Positions 11,075 to 21,330 of a DNA stretch of 64,000 nucleotides are shown piece by piece. Origin of the DNA: Eustoma russellianum (Eukaryota; Streptophyta; Magnoliopsida; Gentianales; Gentianaceae); contig AP025054.1 in the NCBI GenBank assembly GCA_036186865.1, forward strand, positions 17,581,455 to 17,645,454, read 5' to 3'. The translations under genes were made by a program, and so were the position numbers. The stretch's first letter is position 1. The number at the start of each line of letters is the position of its first letter. The notes under the pieces were generated by a model. That model did not search any database. It was given only the letters and a program-made list of their open reading frames with translations, and was not told where the DNA came from.

Positions 11075-12364
11075 ATGATTCTAAAAACCATTTGGGGAGT
11101 TGAATGCCATAGGAGAGACTATGATGAACTGGAAAAACGTATGAACTCCTTTGGTCGTACGAATGGTTTATGGGTTGGATATTGGGAATGTAAAACTCCT
11201 AGATATCAAACTCTTTCTCAGTGCAATAAAGACGTTAGTGCATATTACAATGAAATGCTTGATGATTTGTACTATGCTTATGTTGAAGAACATGAGGAAT
11301 TAAGCATGATTAGGTTCTTTGCTGGATTAGATAAAGAGATCGCTGATTGCATGTTGTCTGAAAAATTCTCATCACTTTATGACATGTATAAAAAGGCAAA
11401 GATTGTTCAATCAAACCTAATCCCATGGCAAGTTAATCAAAACTATGGGTATGAACTGAACTCTTGTGATTCTGAAAATGACAAACCAAATCCAGTTAAG
11501 TTAAGCAATTTGAGTCAGCCTATGGATAATATTGAAAATGCATTGCTTCAACTTAGAGACATGGTGCAAGTATTGATAGAATCTAGAAAAAACAAAGACT
11601 TGCAATCTGACATTTTTGTGAATGATGGTTTGTATGAAATTACCCCCAACATGCCTGAAACTGGAACTCCTTTATCTGAATTGCATGTTCAACCTTGTGT
11701 ACTGTCTGAAGAAGACCCTTCACTTGAATCTGTTGGTGATTTCCAAAGTGTTAGTCGTTTGCTTATAGATGATGTTAATTGTGATAACACTTTGTCTGAA
11801 AATGATTTACATTGTGACATGCATATAAATGAAATCCCTGTGCATGATCTGCATTCTGCTGAGATGCTTGTTTCTGGGTTACAATCTGAATTACATCCTG
11901 TACATTTCATTGATGACATTAATGTAAGTAATTCTGTTGAGAATGACATTGATAAACTAGATTCTTATGATTTGATGTTAGCTGAACTAGATTGTCTACT
12001 TGATGTAGAGCTTGATCATGATGTCATTATTGAAATAGATTCAGCTACAAAGGAACATAAATCCTTGGATGAACTAGTTAATGAATTAAATGACATATTT
12101 AGTATAGATGAAGATTCTATTTCTGAAATATCTATTTCATCTCATCTTGTTGAATGTCTGCCTGTTGTCATCTCAATTGATACATCTTGTCTAAATATTG
12201 CACATGTTTGTAAGATTTGTACATTTAGTGTTAACATGTTGCACTATGCTTTTTGGATGTTGTTTTATCTGTTAGGATGTATGTGTTCTAAAATTTTTGT
12301 TATCATATTGTTAATACATCCTAAACATTTTAGAAAGCGTGTACACACCTTATTCTTTCTCTAA
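11075..12364 (+). CDS. Diverged Gag fused to acidic/hydrophobic ORF X (element C)
   Basis: A 429-residue frame, the only long one inside C. Residues ~45-125 are a distant Gag: YQTLSQCNKDVSAYYNEM, MIRFFAGLDKEIADCM and SSLYDMYKKAKIVQ match the order and spacing of QKLQQLSQGN..VDEFYKEL, RFLAGLNKEIAFKV and SDLASMVHIAEKV in F and H. No zinc knuckle, protease DSG or RT follows. Residues ~125-375 are strongly acidic (Asp, Glu, Ser, His). Residues ~378-414 are hydrophobic and Cys-rich, like a membrane segment, followed by HPKHFRKR at 415-422. A related sequence lies in element I, and homology there continues past this stop, so the C-terminus may be truncated. The ATG at 11075 is the first in frame after the conserved leader boxes. 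Function is unknown; a particle or co-assembly role is a guess. Confidence 0.75.
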   Translation: MILKTIWGVECHRRDYDELEKRMNSFGRTNGLWVGYWECKTPRYQTLSQCNKDVSAYYNEMLDDLYYAYVEEHEELSMIRFFAGLDKEIADCMLSEKFSSLYDMYKKAKIVQSNLIPWQVNQNYGYELNSCDSENDKPNPVKLSNLSQPMDNIENALLQLRDMVQVLIESRKNKDLQSDIFVNDGLYEITPNMPETGTPLSELHVQPCVLSEEDPSLESVGDFQSVSRLLIDDVNCDNTLSENDLHCDMHINEIPVHDLHSAEMLVSGLQSELHPVHFIDDINVSNSVENDIDKLDSYDLMLAELDCLLDVELDHDVIIEIDSATKEHKSLDELVNELNDIFSIDEDSISEISISSHLVECLPVVISIDTSCLNIAHVCKICTFSVNMLHYAFWMLFYLLGCMCSKIFVIILLIHPKHFRKRVHTLFFL

Positions 12365-12486
12365 AGATAAGGATGCACCAAGGTATTTCACCTTCACCAT
12401 TCTGTGTTATCATGTTCATATTGATTATGTGTAGATGATCATACGTGTACATCCTACATCCCTATCCCTTATTCTCTTCATGTTGA
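12365..12486 (+). other. Element C region between ORF and palindrome
   Basis: About 120 bp of non-coding sequence. Parts resemble the C-terminal ORF X coding of element I (another CATCCTA word after a CATGTTCAT-like stretch), so the frame here was probably once longer. Confidence 0.5.
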
Positions 12487-12521
12487 GATTCGAGGACGAA
12501 TCATTTTCAAGAGGGAGGGAA
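12487..12521 (+). promoter_or_regulatory. Element C pre-LTR palindrome and polypurine tract
   Basis: GATTCG-AGGA-CGAATC (12487-12502), then AAGAGGGAGGGAA up to the LTR, with 19 nt between. In C this block is not translated, yet palindrome and spacing match the coding copies. Confidence 0.8.
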
Positions 12522-13950
12522 TGATGAGCCCACAATGGGGTCAACGCAACATATTTTCATGTATCATTTATTGTCATATGTTAGTTATGTAAGACATGAC
12601 ATTTCACTGTTCACTCCGCACACACTAGTGCTAGTTCTTATGTCTTATTGCCTAACTAACCCTTAGGACATGTCATATATGTTGTGCATATTGTGTTTGT
12701 TGCTTGAAAGAGAGCTTTGCATTGAAGAAGCATGAACACCTATCAATCCATGTTCCATCTGATCGGATGATATCATTGTTCAAACAAAGCTTGAAGATGC
12801 AACTAAAACCTGAATTTTTGTTCAAGCAAGGAGGTGATAAGCAAGTAGCTTACAAGCAAAGAAGTGACAAGCATCCATGTCAAAATCAATATTGTTCCTC
12901 ACGTTAAAATGGTTGAAACAAAGAAGAAACAAGCTGCTCACATCATTAGCCAATAGGAAGGAGTCTTGCAAATGTCCAAACCAATCACAATCAAGCTAGA
13001 ACAAGAATGCAAGCTGCTCAACAATTGCTCCAATCAAATTCCTTGAAGAAAAACGTTGGTTTAAGGCCTAGATGTTTTGAAAATTCAAAGACCAACTTGC
13101 AACCAATCAAAAGGGAGTTCAACCAAGCTGCTCACTACAACATCCAATCAGAATTTTTGGCTGAATTCAAGCAAGGAAAGGAACGGTTGTCTAAGGGAAA
13201 TTGGTTGAAAATTCAAACCACAACTCACAACCAATCAAGGCCAAGATCAAAGCAAGCTGCTCATTGCAATATCCAATCACAATTTTGGCTGGACACAAAG
13301 ATGGAAGAAACGTTGGCTAAGGAATATTTTATTGAAAATTCAAACACCAACTTGCATCCAATCAAAGGCCATGCCAAGGCAAGCTGCTCCATGTCTCAAC
13401 CAATCAAATTGAACAAGGAAAAGGCTGGGAAAACAGGTTGGGAAACACGGCAAAGCAACCAGCCTTTTGGGACCAAAAGTTGCTCAAACAAATTTTCAAA
13501 GCAAGCATGTCATTTAGTCTTGTACTTTGTACATTAAAACTTGTACTCTTTATCATTTTCATTTGTTATAAATAGCATAGGAAGCTGAATGTACATAACA
13601 ACAATACAACCATTATCAAACATATTTCAATCAAATTTCCTTCAAGGAGTTCACAACTATTTCTTAGTTGAAGTTTGAAACCACTAACGGTTTTATTTCA
13701 AGTTCCTAGCCTAGAACTTGTTAGTATTTGCTTCATCATTTGGTTTACAGCATCTTAGGGTCTCATTGAGGTTTTAGATGTGTTGGAGTGCCAAAGAGGG
13801 AGAGGTGTTGGCATAAATTGAGCCAAGAATAATGGTTAAAGTTCAAGGGGTATCTTGGAGATGTTCTTTGACATAGCTTGTGTTCAAATCAGTTTGGAAC
13901 AGGAGACAAAGTCCTTGGCAACGTTTTTCTAGCCTTCGTTTGGCTCATCA
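12522..13950 (+). repeat. Element C 3' LTR (family 3)
   Basis: A 1429-bp partner of the 5' LTR with about 14 substitutions by eye and one 19-bp deletion near 12706 that removes the AG|GT tract. TATAAATA lies at 13567-13574. It ends GGCTCATCA, followed by the GTTAG duplication. Confidence 0.92.
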
Positions 13951-13955
13951 GTTAG

Positions 13956-15060
13956 AGGCAAAGTGTGTACACTCATCATTGACTCTGGTTCATGTACAAA
14001 CGTTGCAAGCATTGAAATTGTTAGGAAACTTGATTTACCCTTAATCAATCACCCACATCCTTATAGACTCACTTGGCTTAATGATTGTGGTGAAGTTAAG
14101 GTTAATAAACAAGTCTTGATTCCTTTATCAATATGTGGGTATTCTGATGAGGTCTTATGTGATGTAGCACACCTATGCATTCAAGTCATATCTTGTTAGG
14201 TAGACCATGACAATATGATAACAAAGTAACATATGATGGCTACTTAAATAGGTATTCCTTTAGGCACCAAAACAAACTGTTTAAGCTGCATGCACTACCC
14301 CCACAGAAGGTGTTTGAGGATCAAAAGAGAATGACCAAAAGTCGGAATGATCCAAAGGAAAAAAGAATTGGAAAGAGTCTTCCTTAAAAACATTTGTTCT
14401 GACAAAGCTGAATCAAAGGGGAAAGAACTTGTCATTTCTGAGGAAAAGGATAAGAAGAAGAGTGCTTTCTTTGCGTCACAAAGTGAGGTGTTCCACTCAA
14501 TCAATTCCAATAAAACCGTGTACATCTTACTTTATAAAGAAACCTTATTTTCTTCATCCAATTTACCCTCTACTTTGCCCAGTGAAGTCACCTCCCTACT
14601 GCAAGAGTTTTCAAATTTGTTCCCTGAAGGAGATCTTGTTTGGTTACACTTAAGGAAGGAAAGGTTTCCTAAGGAAAGGAAATCAAAGTTGATGCCAAGA
14701 GGCGATGGACCATTTAAAGTTGTCCAAAGACTTGGAGATAACGCATACGTCCTTGACATTCCTGAAGAAAAGTATGGTTCTGTCTCCAAAACTTTTAATG
14801 TTGCTGACCTTACTCCATTTAGTGTTGATCTAGATTCGAGGTCGAATCCTTTTCAAGAGGGGGGGAATGATGAGCCCCAGCCAAGCCAAGAAGAACCAAT
14901 CGCCGCGGGAGGTACGCCGATGCAAGACAAAGGCCCTATAACAAGAAGCATGGCCAATAAATTGATGCATGAAGTTGGAACCTTCCTTTACAAGCATGTT
15001 GAGGATGAACCAAGTCAAGATAGCCTACATTGGATCCATTTGCTACAAGCTTTAACTTAG
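13956..15060 (+). pseudogene. Element B protease and pol remnant with internal deletion
   Basis: Resumes B's frame after C. The protease active-site region VCTLIIDSGSCTNVAS is at 13963-14010. A frameshift follows near 14170. From 14347 a clean 237-codon frame runs from the protease/RT linker (KKSAFFASQSEVFH, LLQEFSNLFPEGD) straight into the integrase C-terminus (LVWLHLRKERFP, FNVADLTPF). RT, RNase H and the integrase core, about 2.6 kb, are missing. The join near 14630-14636 shares GATC with both parental edges (compare H), pointing to a microhomology deletion. The frame ends in the LTR-encoded tail GPITRSMANKLMHEV and stops at 15060. Confidence 0.9.
14833..14867 (+). promoter_or_regulatory. 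Element B pre-LTR palindrome and polypurine tract
   Basis: GATTCG-AGGT-CGAATC (14833-14848) and AAGAGGGGGGGAA, with 19 nt to the 3' LTR. The palindrome codes DSRSNP here. Confidence 0.8.
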
Positions 15061-16199
15061 TTTTTGAATCATGATGTAATATGTTAGTTAGTCTTGTGTG
15101 TATTGTTCATATTGTTGAGTGCTTAGCTTCCTTTCCTTTATAAATTGTTGTAAACTAACCAAGACATGTCCTAGTGTGTTGAATATGTTGTTTGGTGTGT
15201 GTTTGAGTTGTTTTTAGGTCAAGGAAGAATGATTGAACAAAGGCCAAACATTCAAACACCAAGTTTAGTTGAAAGGACAAGCTGGCAGGATGATACCTTC
15301 TTAGTATTTCAGCCATAACTCAGCAACCACAACTTCAATTGACGTGATTCTAGTTGGAGGTAAAAGATAACAGGATAAGCTACCATTTTGATGTTCATCA
15401 CTTTCCAAGAAAAGGTCTGCATCAAGCTACACAATCGTTGAACAAGCTGGCTGCTTAGTCACTGCTTCCAAAGGTCCACATCTGCAAGCAGGTCAACTTC
15501 AAACAGGCATAAATCGGTCTGGAAGGTTATGTTATAATTCAAAACAGAAAACTGCTCAAAAACTGGACAGATTTCAGTTTCTTGACTTTTCAAGAAGCCT
15601 TTTCAACCAATCAGCTGCAAGGGCCCATTCCAAATCATCAAGGACATCCTATATAATATTCCAAAGCAAGGAGAAGCTGGTCCAATCAAAATTCAAAGGC
15701 AAAATCAACTTGCAACCAAAAGGGAGTTTCAGCCGAAAGACAATTGCTGAAGTCATCAAAAGTTTTCCAAGTTGCACTTTTTTTAACTTTCTTTCTTTGC
15801 TCCTATTGGACCCCTAACGTTTTGTGTCTTTCTTAGAAGTCTTGTTTAGCTTATTTAAAGTAGCTAAAAACGTTTGTAAATGGCAGAATTCCAATATACA
15901 ACAAAACAGCAACTTTGCACTAAAAACTGTTTTCAGTTTTTCCATTTGAATCATTTGAATTCCCTTCAAGTTTTTGAATCATAACTTGATTGTATTGCTT
16001 CTATAGCTTGGGATGGATATTGTTTGGAAGGGTTTAGGCTTGTCCAAATAAGTTGAGATCATTTGCTGAAGCTGATTCATCTTCTCGGCTGAATTCTGGA
16101 GGATTGAGTTGCTTGGTGTTCTTGGAATATTCTGCATCTTCTTCCATGGTTCCAGCTGAGTTTATTGAGTTGAAGAAAGGTCCTAAATAGCTGAGTGAT
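14868..16199 (+). repeat. Element B 3' LTR (family 2), main part
   Basis: Starts TGATGAGCCCCAGCC. Relative to the 5' LTR it lacks about 85 bp near 15500-15515 and has scattered substitutions. Element E inserted nine bases before its end: 16195-16199 GTGAT is E's target duplication, and 34147-34155 (TGTTCATCA) is the rest of this LTR. Confidence 0.9.
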
Positions 16200-16473
16200 T
16201 GATGAGGATCAAGGGTTCGATGAGGATCAAGGGCCCCATCAAGAGGTCAAAGGTCCTATAACAAGAAGGAGGGCAAGGGAACTCTGTCATCAAGTTGCCA
16301 CCTTCTTGTACAAGCATGTTCAAGATGAGCCTAAGACTCCTTGGGTTCATTTCATTGAACCTTCAACTTGAGCATGTATCACATGCACGTCTACACTCTT
16401 TGTTTCTTTGAATTTTATCTTGTGTCTTGTGATCTTTGTTTTATGTCTTTTCTTTGTAGGTAAATTAGGTACA

Positions 16474-16586
16474 AGAGAATGTTTGAAGAGAATGTTCCAA
16501 GAGAATGTTTGAAGAGAATGTTCCAAGAGAATGTTTCAAGAGAATGTTGAAGAGAATGTTTCTAGAGAATGTTTCGAGAGAATGTT
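16474..16586 (+). repeat. 13-bp minisatellite in family 1 LTR
   Basis: About nine units of AGAGAATGTTTGA/AGAGAATGTTCCA. The 3' LTR of E (about 32928-33027) has about eight units with a different order. Element J has it too on the minus strand (about 60121-60233). A and L lack it. Confidence 0.85.
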
Positions 16587-17343
16587 TGTCTATGCTAAGA
16601 CAAATTCAAAAGTGTCCAAGATAGAGTCTCTTGATCAAGTTGAAATCAAAATCATCTCCATTATCCACAAAGGGGGGCGGCCATATCTAAAGCAAATGGA
16701 TAATGATCAATTGAGTTTAAATTCAAAGCTAGGCTTGAATTTAAAATTCAACCTTAATTTGAATTCAATCTCAATCAATTGGAGACTTAAAGTTCAAAAG
16801 GATTTCGGCCTAATCTACATCCACTCCAAAGAAGTCACACGCCAACATGAAGTCATTTTGAAGGATAAGGATCACACGCCAATTTTTGAAGCAAAGATGA
16901 GATGGCAATTCAAATTTGAATGCAAGTTTAAAATTCAAGTTCAAGTTAAACTCAATCTCCAACCAGCATTTGAATTCAACATCTCAACCAATTGAAGACA
17001 TTTCACACGCCTAGATAAGCATCCACACGCCACTTGAAGATCAAAAAGGATGGGATTATAATTCAAAGATTGAATTCAAGTTTGAAGTCAAATTGAATCC
17101 AATCTTCAACTAGCTTTTGAATTCAAGTTCAACCACATCTCCAACGCCAATTTCAGCATCTCCAACGCCAATTTCATCACCAAACATGACTAGATTCATT
17201 GAAGATAACATCTTTCAAGCATTTCAAGTTTTAGCTAGAATTATCTTAGTTTAAATTTTCAAGCAAAGTTCAAATTTAAACATTTGTTAGATAGCTTTAT
17301 TTGAATTATCTCTAGCCATTTTCAAGCTAAAGGCTACTAGGCC

Positions 17344-17351
17344 TATAAATA
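17344..17351 (+). promoter_or_regulatory. TATA box, element E 5' LTR
   Basis: TATAAATA followed by AGACCCCTTTGG. The same block occurs at 33792-33799 in the 3' LTR and, variant, at 34328-34335 in A. These are likely Pol II core promoters of family 1. Confidence 0.65.
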
Positions 17352-17696
17352 GACCCCTTTGGCTGGTTGTAAACACACCTTTTCGATGAATAACAATTCT
17401 TTATATTTTCTTCACTTTGAGTGATACTTTGTTTTCTTGGTTTTGCATTAAAAACCTAAGTTAAGATCCTTCAAAGTTGAGCGATTTGAAGGTATTGCCA
17501 TTGCTAAAAGGTGCCGTCCAGGAGGGCCATCTTGGTTTGCCTGATCAACGACCATCTTATAGTGTTGGTCTTGCTCGTTGTCCACACGTTTGATCACTAA
17601 GGAAGCAAGGGGAAGTTTACTTCTTTGTGCCTAACCCTTTGTGAAGGACGTTTGGAAGGTGGAATTGTTGGGGCCCACGAGTTGCACGCATCAAAT

Positions 17697-17708
17697 TGGT
17701 ATCAGAGA
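17697..17708 (+). other. Element E primer binding site
   Basis: TGGTATCAGAGA beginning three bases after the LTR end; matches the initiator tRNA-Met 3' end except for the last base. Confidence 0.88.
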
Positions 17709-19377
17709 CCAGGTTACTCTATTCCACCATCTATCATTTCCTTTTCGTTTGAGTCTAGTCATTTCAATTTCAGTTGAGTCCTTCTTCTACCCCTCACTCT
17801 ACACGCCATTATCTTGCATTGCATTCAAAAAAAAACGTCACTTCCTTTGAGTCTTTGCAAGTTGCTGCATTTTGCTTTTCATCATTCAAGTGTCATTTCC
17901 TTTATTTCCTCTCATATCACAATCTGATTTCTGAGTCGTTCAAACTTGAACACATTAGGGTTCGTTGCATTTTTAGGTTACATTCAGCCTTCTTGAAAAT
18001 ACTTCAACCATCATCCTATAAAGCTACCTCGGTTTCAAATCATCTTGTTGCTACCGAAGCTTTTAGTTGGTGATGATTGTATGCATCTTATGATTCGCAT
18101 TGTGATTGATTTCATGCTTTAAGACAAGTAGTCATACGTGTGTTTGCCTTCCCGAACCATTTTCAAAACCCTAATTCCCCCACCCCACCACACGGCCCAA
18201 CCAACCCCACCCCAACCCAACCTTAAAACGCACCAACCTTGTCCAAAACAACTCTATTTACACCCCAAACAAAAACCCCCAAACCAATTTACCCAAAAAC
18301 AAGCAGATTCTAAAGATCCCAATTCATTCAAATAAACTCTAACCCTAGAATTTGAATTTTGTTCAAATTCAGCCCTAGACCAACCAATATCCAAATTGGC
18401 CACACCAATCGTCAATTAACAACCCAAATAGTCAATTTACCACATCCATTCCATTCCTACAACTACATTCCGCAAAACCCCAAAACGTTCAAAACCACCC
18501 TAAATCAAAAACCCTAACCCTAACCCCTATTCGGCCTTACCCAATTTCCATCACCTTCCAAGGTCAATTTTGTTGCAAGTCCAAGATACAAATTGCATTT
18601 TAAATACATTGCACTATTCTGTCCAAAAAAACGCAAGTGCTAAGCGCAAACAAGTGACATTCCAATTCTGCCCTTAGTCAAAAAAAAAAAGAGGAGAATC
18701 TGAATCTTGCTCAATTGAAATAGCAAGGAAAAAAAAAAGAAAAAGAAAAACAAAAAGAGCAAGAGCAAAGAAAACGGGCAAAACATTTGTGCATTGCGTG
18801 GAAAATTTTTTTTTTGGTACGACTTGCAAACCTTGGATACCATATTACCCACTTTACCGTCCCCTATACCCGATTCTCCAACTCTTGATCTTCTTGAACC
18901 AATCACACATTTGGTTGCTCGATTGTTGCATGACTTGAACCATTTTGTGGATAGTAAGTGCATAGAATCAAAATTAACTAAAGATTGCCCACGGCAACCC
19001 TTAGTTCATCTTTGGTTCAGCCTTATACATCAACTTTGGTTGCTTATTTTCTTTGATTCTTAGTAGAAAGTTCAAGTTTGAGTTCATTTCAATTGATTCT
19101 ACTTTGATACTAATTGGTGCAACTTGAAAGCAAAAAGGAAGAAACAAGCGGAGAACATTGTGGTTTGAAGAAGCCTTGGCAATACACTTCCATATTGATC
19201 ACTTTGAGACTTCTTAACTTAGGTTATCCAAGAACCAAAGTGGTAAGAGAGTGGAAAGAATCGAAATCGGAGTGTCAATAGCTTATTTCTTTTACTAATC
19301 CCTTAACATTTGTTTGTCTTTGTGTTAGTTTGCTTCTTTCTCTTTTTCCTTTGTTTTCGTTCAATTCCTTAGGTACA
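17709..19377 (+). other. Element E leader
   Basis: About 1.7 kb, no supported gene. It contains a C-rich, CCCTAA-containing stretch (about 18160-18530), an A/G-rich tract (18679-18776), the 13-nt stem box (18985-18997) and TTCTTTGATTCTTAG near 19047. A pyrimidine-rich run ending TTAG|GTACA stands just before the gag ATG. Confidence 0.75.
18985..18997 (+). promoter_or_regulatory. Conserved 13-nt leader stem, element E
   Basis: TTGCC-CAC-GGCAA, a perfect 5-bp stem, followed by CCCTTAG. The pairing is kept with different bases from C, F and H. Confidence 0.6.
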
Positions 19378-19866
19378 ATGGCCAGCAGCAATTTCGCATC
19401 TAGCAAGTCTAAAGGAGCCAAAACTGTTGACAATACTCAACAACAAATGCTGGAAATGCTTAAGAAACTCATGCACGACAATGAGATAATTAAGCATCGC
19501 TTGGAAGACGTGGAGCGAAGCTACAAAACAAGTGATGGCCAAGGAACAAGCAGGGCCGTTCCACCACCACAACCAAGGCGCCATCCTCCGGAAGAAGTTG
19601 AGGACGATAACATTCGACCCCCGCACACCGAAGCGAGACGGTTGGCTCCTCCTACACAAGCAAGAAGGTACGCTCCAAGAAGGTACAATGATGATTACAT
19701 TCCCTTTGAGAATGATGATTATGACTTTGATGACCACCATCCTCGTGGTTACCAAAGACGTCAAAATCACCTTTTCCCACAAGATGACGATTTTCTCAAA
19801 ACCAAAATAATTATTCCCACGTTTTATGGTAAAAGTAATGCGGAGGAATATTTAGAATGGGAAACG
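19378..19866 (+). pseudogene. Element E gag, 5' part
   Basis: Starts MASSNFASSKSKGAKTVDN at the first ATG after the leader. It continues through a Q/E-rich coiled-coil-like stretch (MLEMLKKLMHDNEIIKHRLEDVERS), a Pro/Arg-rich linker, and the start of the capsid core (FLKTKIIIPTFYGKSNAEEYLEWE). The reading stops only because D is inserted. It resumes at 28453 with KVDLIFSCTNYSELQKVRYASIEF. Confidence 0.92.
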
Positions 19867-21314
19867 TGATGAGGCTGAGGAGCAGCCCCCTAATGAGGAG
19901 CTTGCACAAGGTGCCCTTAACCATAAGGGGCCTTTGACAAGGAGCGAAACTAAGAGGATTAATTGTCTTCAAGTTGGTTTTGATGTTGGCTCCTTTCTAA
20001 CCAAACATGTGCAAGATGAACCAATGAACGTTCCTCCTAAATGGGTGCTCATTGTTGAGCTTAAGAACTGATTATCCAATGATTTTTAATGTCAATAAAT
20101 AAGTTAAAGGGTTGGTGGGAGGGCAGGATAGTCAGTCCGCTTGTTGGTGCCGTTTCTGTGGCTTTTAGTTGCTCCTTTCTTTTGATTCTTTTAAAGTTTG
20201 TTTTAGAATACTTATGTTTGGTGTATGAGTGTGATTTGTAGGTATTATAGGTCTTGGATCAAATGCCTTGAGCTTTGGAAAGGAAGGCTTCTCAGATTTG
20301 GACCAAGCTTGTCCATACAAGGCTGTTTTGTGGTTTTGGGCTTTCAAGTGAGATTGGGCGTGCATGGAACCAGCTGGACCTTGAAGTAGGCTTAATTTAG
20401 AGCATCTTTCATGTTTTGTGTTTTGTCAAAATCAGTCCACAAAAATAGTTACAAGAGTTGCAAGGAAGAAGTCCAAAACAAGCCCAATTGTGCAAATTAG
20501 GGTTTTCGGTCTTCTTGAGAGTGTGGCAGCCGCATATTATCATCAAATGCAATTAAGAGACCTTCTAGAATGTCATAAATCAGATTGGGATGATTGGAAT
20601 GAATTATGGAGTCATAATTGAAGATTTGGAGCATTTAAGGAGATAATTCAAGTGAGAGAAAGTTACCAAAATTAGGAAATCTGATCTTGTGTCACAATGA
20701 GGGCTGAATGGCGTGTATTGAAGGCACATGGATACACAAGGCAAGTTCTAGAAGGATGGTTAATGAGGCAATAATTAGTGATTGAGACAATAAGTGTGGA
20801 TTTGCCAAGAGAGAGAAGCTTACCTAAAATAACAAATCAGATTTGCATCTCAAGGAAGGAAATGGCGCAAACATTGAAGCTCCAAGATGCACCTAGACGT
20901 TTTTTTTGGTTGGCCAACAAGACTTGTAATCAAATATATTGATCACTTAGCATTTCTTTTGGTAGCTAGACTATTTTCGCACTTTTGAGACTAAAACCAT
21001 ACGGTTTTTGGTATTGTTTTTGTTCTTGAGTTTCTTGAATAAAAGTTTGTGTTTTTCCTTTGGTTTACACATATTTAAATCAAGGCTAGACCCAATTAAG
21101 GATTGTGTGTTCCTTGTTGGTGATCCACAATCCAAGGATTAGGAGTGACTGGTTGGATTGGACGGATTGAAACACATAACAACCAAACGAATTTGGAGGC
21201 TTGAAGGGAAGGTGGTTGCTTGGCACCATTGTCCATCACATTCAAGGCTTGAGGGACGTTTGGAGAGTGAAGAAAGATCGGGACAACATCAATATACGAA
21301 CCATATTCGTATCA
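19867..21314 (+). repeat. Element D 5' LTR (family 5)
   Basis: A 1448-bp LTR ending ATATTCGTATCA. The pol-tail coding remnant lies at its start (HKGPLTRSETKRI). TTTGTAG|GT stands at about 20236-20243, and AATAAA at 21038-21043 is a polyadenylation signal candidate. About 258 bp (near 20088-20345) are absent from the 3' LTR. Confidence 0.94.
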
Positions 21315-21316
21315 AG

Positions 21317-21330
21317 TGGTATCAGAGCTC
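21317..21330 (+). other. Element D primer binding site
   Basis: TGGTATCAGAGCTC, two bases after the LTR end, complementary to initiator tRNA-Met. Confidence 0.93.

Larger units (their letters stand above)
7821..13950 (+). mobile_element. Element C, non-autonomous family 3 LTR retrotransposon
   Basis: A complete 6130-bp insertion in B's gag/protease coding region. Its ends are TGATGAGCCC and GCTCATCA, with target duplication GTTAG at 7816-7820 and 13951-13955. It has two LTRs, an initiator tRNA-Met primer site, a leader and a polypurine tract, but no protease, RT, RNase H or integrase. Its one long frame (11075-12364) joins a diverged Gag to an unknown acidic protein. About 14 single-base differences between LTRs (about 1%, by eye) make it recent, so proteins from another element must have moved it. 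Confidence 0.93.
16200..17693 (+). repeat. Element E 5' LTR (family 1, minisatellite subtype)
   Basis: A 1494-bp LTR. An 18-nt tandem GATGAGGATCAAGG(G)... lies at its start and a 13-bp minisatellite at about 16474-16586. Other landmarks are the hairpin TTTGTCT-ATGCTA-AGACAAA (16585-16604), a duplicated ~21-bp CATCTCCAACGCCAATTTC unit near 17136-17176, and TATAAATA at 17344-17351. A 154-codon frame at 16531-16995 is read through these repeats and looks spurious. Confidence 0.92.

Noticed and set aside
11075..12364. Naming ORF X an envelope gene
   Set aside because: A hydrophobic C-terminus alone is not enough: no signal peptide, cleavage site or glycoprotein features were seen, and the protein begins as Gag.
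16474..16586. Regular short repeats resembling a CRISPR array
   Set aside because: Units are contiguous without unique spacers and lie inside a plant LTR.
16531..16995. 154-codon frame in E's LTR, with a shorter copy at 33072-33437
   Set aside because: Read through the minisatellite and TTGAATTC repeats of a non-coding LTR; its start differs between the two LTRs.
18510..18527. Telomere-like AACCCTAACCCTAACCCC
   Set aside because: Only about two and a half imperfect units within a generally C-rich leader stretch, and not the plant CCCTAAA repeat.
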